A DNA stretch of 8,556 bases from Candidatus Wirthbacteria bacterium CG2_30_54_11 (lineage in GTDB: Bacteria; Patescibacteriota; CG2-30-54-11): NCBI GenBank assembly GCA_001873755.1, contig MNZT01000014.1, forward strand, positions 1 through 8,556, in the 5' to 3' direction. This document shows, piece by piece, positions 7,301 to 8,556 of this stretch. The notes under the pieces are model-generated. The model ran no database searches, was not told the origin of the DNA, and worked only from the letters and a program-made list of their open reading frames with translations. The position numbers and the translations under genes are program-made. Numbering within the stretch: the stretch's first letter is position 1; every line of letters starts with the position of its first letter.

Positions 7301-8556
7301 TATGAACTGGGGTTGACCTGTAACGGTACTCGAGGTGAAGCTTCTCGGCACGAGGAGGCACTTGGGATGTTCGAACAGGTGGTACATACGTATATCGAGC
7401 ACCATGCCGGGCACTATGATCATGTCGCTATCGTGGAGCTCGAACTGCTGTTCAAATGGACATCCACCATCGACCGGCCTGAGCTCAGGAACATAGTCCA
7501 TGCTGCAGTGCGAAGAGCCTTGCCTGAACTTAGCATTGGAGCAGAAGCCATCGGCGTTCAGGAGGGACTGGCTGAGGAGATCCTCTGCTTCGATGCCTAC
7601 TGCAGCCAGGGGAAATACCAGAGTGCCATCCGTCTGCTTGCCCATGTATGCAGGGATATCGAACAGCTGCGAGTCAAAGCTGCCAAAGGGAAGCTTGATC
7701 GTGCAGGGCCTTTGCTCGACTTTGAGTGGCCGCATAGTCTTGGATCAGCCTATGACCTGGTACGCTCGCTCGCCTACTGGCTGACCGTCTGGCGGGGTCA
7801 GGGAGGGGAGGCAGAAAAGCAGAGATCACTTACCGATGATCCTGATCAGAGCCTGGCTGATGCGTATCGGATCTGCTGCCCGGATTATGTCAAGGCGTTT
7901 TATGATCCCTATCTGACCCGGATGGCAGTTCACCGGAGCGAGTTTTCTGACGGCTTGACCCTGGGCGGCTATCTACAGACGCTCGAGGAAACGGAAAGCC
8001 ACGGGATCCTCTCCTGGTACCGGATATGGCAGATGGATATGAGCAGAAGGCACGAGGAGGAGCCCGGGCTGATCGAGGCTATGGCAAGCGGTGACCCGGG
8101 CAGTGACGATCAGGCCAAACTGGTGAAATTCGCTGCCCGTCTGGTGCGTGACCGACCGGACGGAGCGGGTGCGGCCGGCCGGTCGATCCTTGAACTGGGG
8201 GACGAGGGATTGCAGACCATGACCCCAAGCGACCTGGCCGGGACGTTCCCGGCTCTGGATCTGCTCTGCATGGCCAGGCATGACAGGGATATGATCGATA
8301 CTTTTCGCGATCTGCCTGACCGTCTGAGATCAGGATTTGCCGCTATTTTGATACACAGGGCGGTATCGCTCTACCGGGGTGGCAGATCGCGGGTGACCGT
8401 CGATGACCATCTGCTTTTCGCCGGAGCCATCGAGGGTACCGATCAGACGGCGGTCATTGCTGAACTGTCAGTGGCGTATGACACTGCCCACGAGGGTCAG
8501 AACTATTCAGGGTGTGAAGCCATCAGCTATGCGGTCGCGACCATGAGCGGGCTTGC
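1061..8556 (+). CDS. Giant transglutaminase-like / helical-repeat protein, 3'-truncated by the window edge
   Basis: One uninterrupted frame of 2,498 codons plus two bases runs off the right edge, so true length is unknown and above 2,498 residues. ATG 1061 is chosen because a GGGAGTGA site precedes it and TAG 1031 closes the frame upstream. Architecture: disordered start (1-80), helices (80-225), transglutaminase-like domain (228-360, candidate triad C276/H319/E348), mixed strand/helix segment (361-460, including PGLVLVPD and RLLAIMTFPD strands), then a long alpha-solenoid with scattered TPR-like units. No signal peptide, membrane segment, S-layer, Ig-like or dockerin repeats are visible, so it is probably cytoplasmic and unlike giant surface adhesins. 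The transglutaminase-like superfamily includes cysteine proteases, deamidases and cross-linking enzymes; which applies here cannot be decided. TPR solenoids usually bind proteins, so the body is probably a scaffold or sensor. It lies just downstream of an unrecognised helical protein, probably in one operon. The coding call is very sure, the domain call fairly sure, and the biological role unknown. Confidence 0.93.
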   Translation, partial: MAEEMSDIPGTDEGVASAGHSSRALAAREPTGWLQPASARHAALEDRLGSRGATRRISTRKALNTASVMAGCGDLPRGQKTVEKELVGLLAQLGAGASPLRLGGGEAGVAAEEERALAIAQKPPALAILEMDRALPELSLAEATLVYGGAAEAGYQFRSDEMVEEQLKSEVRAAERRQAMERMGMGQHFGKLSDLFYTEAKRGRETPLSWQDEAEMALDDLETGRMDIDAYTVIEERLLRNCANWVEEHVEYVLGSTALGDNVIRGEDKVRFIGQCSGKTIDFVMIAQMVFNWQADIRVASVIEDDPDAGIGDNYGYKHFVAVVHILRGRWTKGGGTGGKSTHLCVAETARHNLDTNASGGRDGAVFNVVPRSEYKEGTERHGKQLDKCVEYRFNRHKGVPGLVLVPDKPSKGGIDFFALALNLEQIGDPGEQALAYKEYDLPDRPGRLLAIMTFPDSDGEVHFTQAEKRRCAARLFDIWPDVLHRLHDDPVGILCCISQHLLLLTRFEDAKRCLEIARKYPQGYFDGGKIESVEQAIDEKLRFKLPEKRSSGVPSVERDDEPELIRPKVKEVRISLDVRQKAAEQKLMRRMVSLFDGGRVVPAFTSWRLALKQEPDRDVVSHLVTVGVSFFRDRVVAVLSQGREGFFRSREMVFAVCNQINYMGGFIAVLASDTLGSSCLNTFWNSGIRTFIRASMVQGNRVGAELGIGVFMQGRGAGKGGKAEFLSGLGDFAYSQEQEGYALQLWRRAESQQPGEQQISLSASRAGCAIRILALLEPWRIQTDGDDPRKLTERIMAVLRVRLQDLTRSGSERDQEARGRIAAALAQGAIGPGEMERISDDIESWFWEKYDYMREGVLQNSVDRDSGIRRATKRAMEFAPGKEYASSNRSEPAELRKANSTLWHDILIRILEQALTPEDVRDEPRAQVQQRMAEIELMYAESLSGAELYECWARRRTCLQNALDAARVGGNADSCRTIEDALIDAHLELGEISAAVIPAKNILENMGTTPRKRFTICNGLAKKFIGVASSAGGIGGSAEVLGQAASVLAAGTEGIDSSNALDAIVLQALDSARILLDSILSHRLETDELNQEVITAQTLLCLVHDHLAELAIRAGQGDLALAWTDRTLALLPHILRLILETGHWTRRELDRYLSPVLTGRVVDRARSTGTGCHARETLLDLLGTGDSQLQIGQDDEGEAGRSGIASAELAPTGTWAGQITAMAAELGVSAYDLALALRPDMPADRRSECDEVALDTLLNGHGTRVYGQVRDQIRVRAVEWNSSKDEGRRDELLRQIDALQAHRLQLIPKQIDEDRRDDEQLRCRIEYFLAMRDFRSAVDAVINFVRPMEDYEALVDEILQPLLSRYPHTPWVNATEFSSWICGLTDADRDWFSSIGPFGQKVMICISNVIRNPLEAARSMVSIYRGLQDVPEARREELDEQQYVLYLTYASRVPEMAVDLDRLCRRSGSDEALEFLRFHGNNPPLPCDADTAYICLRLGWYETWVGIMGAEFQDEEGVLASFSTPDPAAILDVVVDLDVWTGGAVARALLEQPGIPRWFIEGMGGRHFPGLSGDTSHSTETSEARRIHLDALWQEGGFGDEAVLDELTTALRLAQQWDPDRVAIRVRLAVLESYRGADASRTADELSSIAAQNYISNPLLDAPTVRSALIPWYDLPDEQKDGEVQDYLVFLCRLSEAGCLSVHELRTCIPVTTNRSTTPIADPLWDVLAREAAHEGTPVFALIDEYVRLSRVLLEWNMMNGIPRESFVALRYAYWKAGTDPEALKAYGGMYSQVWERTFTHDQSQLIFRDRLMLWDRYAVSDPSQMEHWNTRDSAQQAFWNIIDRVLEPGYEGDPFAMIEEIWETGDAEIRNWLIFTVRSDLCERLEKASRRNLADRFRHLVLDALILRAGDPGENEDDSFSDICDLCRYFYHRGAEGNAQSAEGAEPDPAYLDLMLYAFRQKVLREHSSGVSLETIESYAMMEPASLMRYLDEPDLIEHVRHQTAPGGSHSGGQDEAAQAHILFSLYHTLAWLDAPQGSSHEKYGQPVSLDSADQMDALAREIMRMNPKDRNAMHLLLYELGLTCNGTRGEASRHEEALGMFEQVVHTYIEHHAGHYDHVAIVELELLFKWTSTIDRPELRNIVHAAVRRALPELSIGAEAIGVQEGLAEEILCFDAYCSQGKYQSAIRLLAHVCRDIEQLRVKAAKGKLDRAGPLLDFEWPHSLGSAYDLVRSLAYWLTVWRGQGGEAEKQRSLTDDPDQSLADAYRICCPDYVKAFYDPYLTRMAVHRSEFSDGLTLGGYLQTLEETESHGILSWYRIWQMDMSRRHEEEPGLIEAMASGDPGSDDQAKLVKFAARLVRDRPDGAGAAGRSILELGDEGLQTMTPSDLAGTFPALDLLCMARHDRDMIDTFRDLPDRLRSGFAAILIHRAVSLYRGGRSRVTVDDHLLFAGAIEGTDQTAVIAELSVAYDTAHEGQNYSGCEAISYAVATMSGL
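1742..2140 (+). other. Transglutaminase-like cysteine-enzyme domain of the giant protein (residues 228-360)
   Basis: The order of elements matches the transglutaminase-like fold. An amphipathic helix carries A-N-W-V-E-E-H-V-E-Y (residues 243-252), the position of the family's WVxxNIxY helix. Next comes G-Q-C-S-G-K-T with Cys276, resembling the G-D-C-E-D-K-T style nucleophile motif, followed by the hydrophobic helix IDFVMIAQMVF and a strand IRVASVI. His319 opens the strand KHFVAVVHI. After RGRW and a Gly/Lys-rich loop (332-342), the strand HLCVAETA supplies Glu348 where relatives have Asp-Ala-Thr or Glu-Thr-Thr; Asp355 is a second candidate. With C-H-E/D all present, the domain is probably active as a thiol hydrolase or transferase. 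Substrate is unknown. The fold assignment rests on visual motif matching, not on a profile search. Confidence 0.7.
2699..2770 (+). other. Flexible charged linker in the giant protein (residues 547-570)
   Basis: This short segment is rich in Pro, Ser, Asp, Glu and Arg (PEKRSSGVPSVERDDEPE, then LIRPK). It has no helical hydrophobic pattern. It separates the first TPR-like block from the following helical block and is a likely domain boundary. Confidence 0.5.
4525..4540. repeat. Perfect 7-base inverted repeat with a 2-base loop
   Basis: CCCGGTA at 4525-4531 and TACCGGG at 4534-4540 are exact reverse complements around CT. It lies inside the giant coding region and encodes part of the stretch YLSPVLTGRVV. 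With so short a loop it reads better as a near-palindrome than as an RNA hairpin. A chance origin within GC-rich coding sequence is likely. Confidence 0.4.
4610..4705 (+). other. Acidic Gly-rich linker dividing the solenoid (residues 1184-1215)
   Basis: This segment, LGTGDSQLQIGQDDEGEAG followed by RSGIASAELAPTG, is Gly/Asp/Glu-rich and lacks hydrophobic periodicity. It interrupts the helical body about 50 residues after the strongest TPR-like unit. It is likely an exposed hinge between two solenoid blocks, and the position most likely to vary between relatives. Confidence 0.5.

Larger units (their letters stand above)
2440..8556 (+). other. Alpha-solenoid body with degenerate TPR-like units (residues 460 to window end)
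   Basis: Roughly 2,040 residues are nearly all amphipathic helices. The clearest TPR-like units, judged by the pattern of small and hydrophobic positions ending in Pro, are near residues 491-524 (FEDAKRCLEIARKYP), 728-757 (LGDFAYSQEQEGYALQLW), 981-1007 (DAHLELGEISAAVIPAKNIL), 1100-1133 (AGQGDLALAWTDRTLALLP), 2075-2115 (HEEALGMFEQVV) and 2173-2200 (CSQGKYQSAIRLLAHV). Between them the helices lack a readable consensus, so units have diverged or belong to another helical-repeat family. TPR and related solenoids bind proteins or peptides. The strong units lie in the first and last thirds; the middle (about 1,330-2,000) is rich in Trp, Tyr and acidic residues and has no clear TPR. Confidence 0.6.

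Noticed and set aside
1..8556. tRNA, rRNA, CRISPR array, insertion sequence or long DNA repeats
   Set aside because: Two coding frames fill nearly the whole window. I saw no clover-leaf, regularly spaced repeats, transposase motifs or direct repeats beyond short chance matches.

Overview
The window is two same-strand protein genes and almost nothing else. Both run left to right and both are probably cut by the window edges. G+C is moderately high over most of the window; the first 60 bases are AT-richer, 43% by count. AGG, AGA and ATA codons are used freely beside CTG, ATC and GAT. Together with the GGGAGTGA-type ribosome binding site, this looks more like a methanogenic archaeon (perhaps Methanomicrobiales) than a typical bacterium. 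That placement is an inference from codon style; no marker gene is present.

Layout. Positions 2-1018 hold the last 338 codons of an unrecognised, mostly helical, soluble protein. It ends in TAG and may start at GTG 74, but the frame is open to the left edge. A 42-base gap follows, with a ribosome binding site and no promoter-like element. From ATG 1061 one frame stays open to the last base: at least 2,498 codons without a stop, so the gene is a giant and its end is not seen.

The giant protein has no signal peptide or membrane segment. In order it has: a disordered, Ala/Gly/Arg-rich start (about residues 1-80); a short helical part (80-225); a divergent transglutaminase-like cysteine-enzyme domain (228-360) with candidate triad Cys276-His319-Glu348; a mixed strand/helix segment (361-460); and a helical-repeat body from about residue 460 to the window end. 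Only a few units of that body are recognisable as TPR-like, and flexible linkers divide it near residues 547-570, 1184-1215 and 2003-2020.

Working view (inference): the two genes are probably co-transcribed and encode a cytoplasmic two-protein system. A very long helical scaffold would bind a partner or target, and the transglutaminase-like domain near its N terminus would be the enzymatic part (protease, deamidase or cross-linking type). I do not recognise this architecture as a described system. No RNA genes, insertion sequences, CRISPR arrays, attachment sites or origins were seen. Every long antisense open frame lies opposite one of the two genes and is best read as a shadow.
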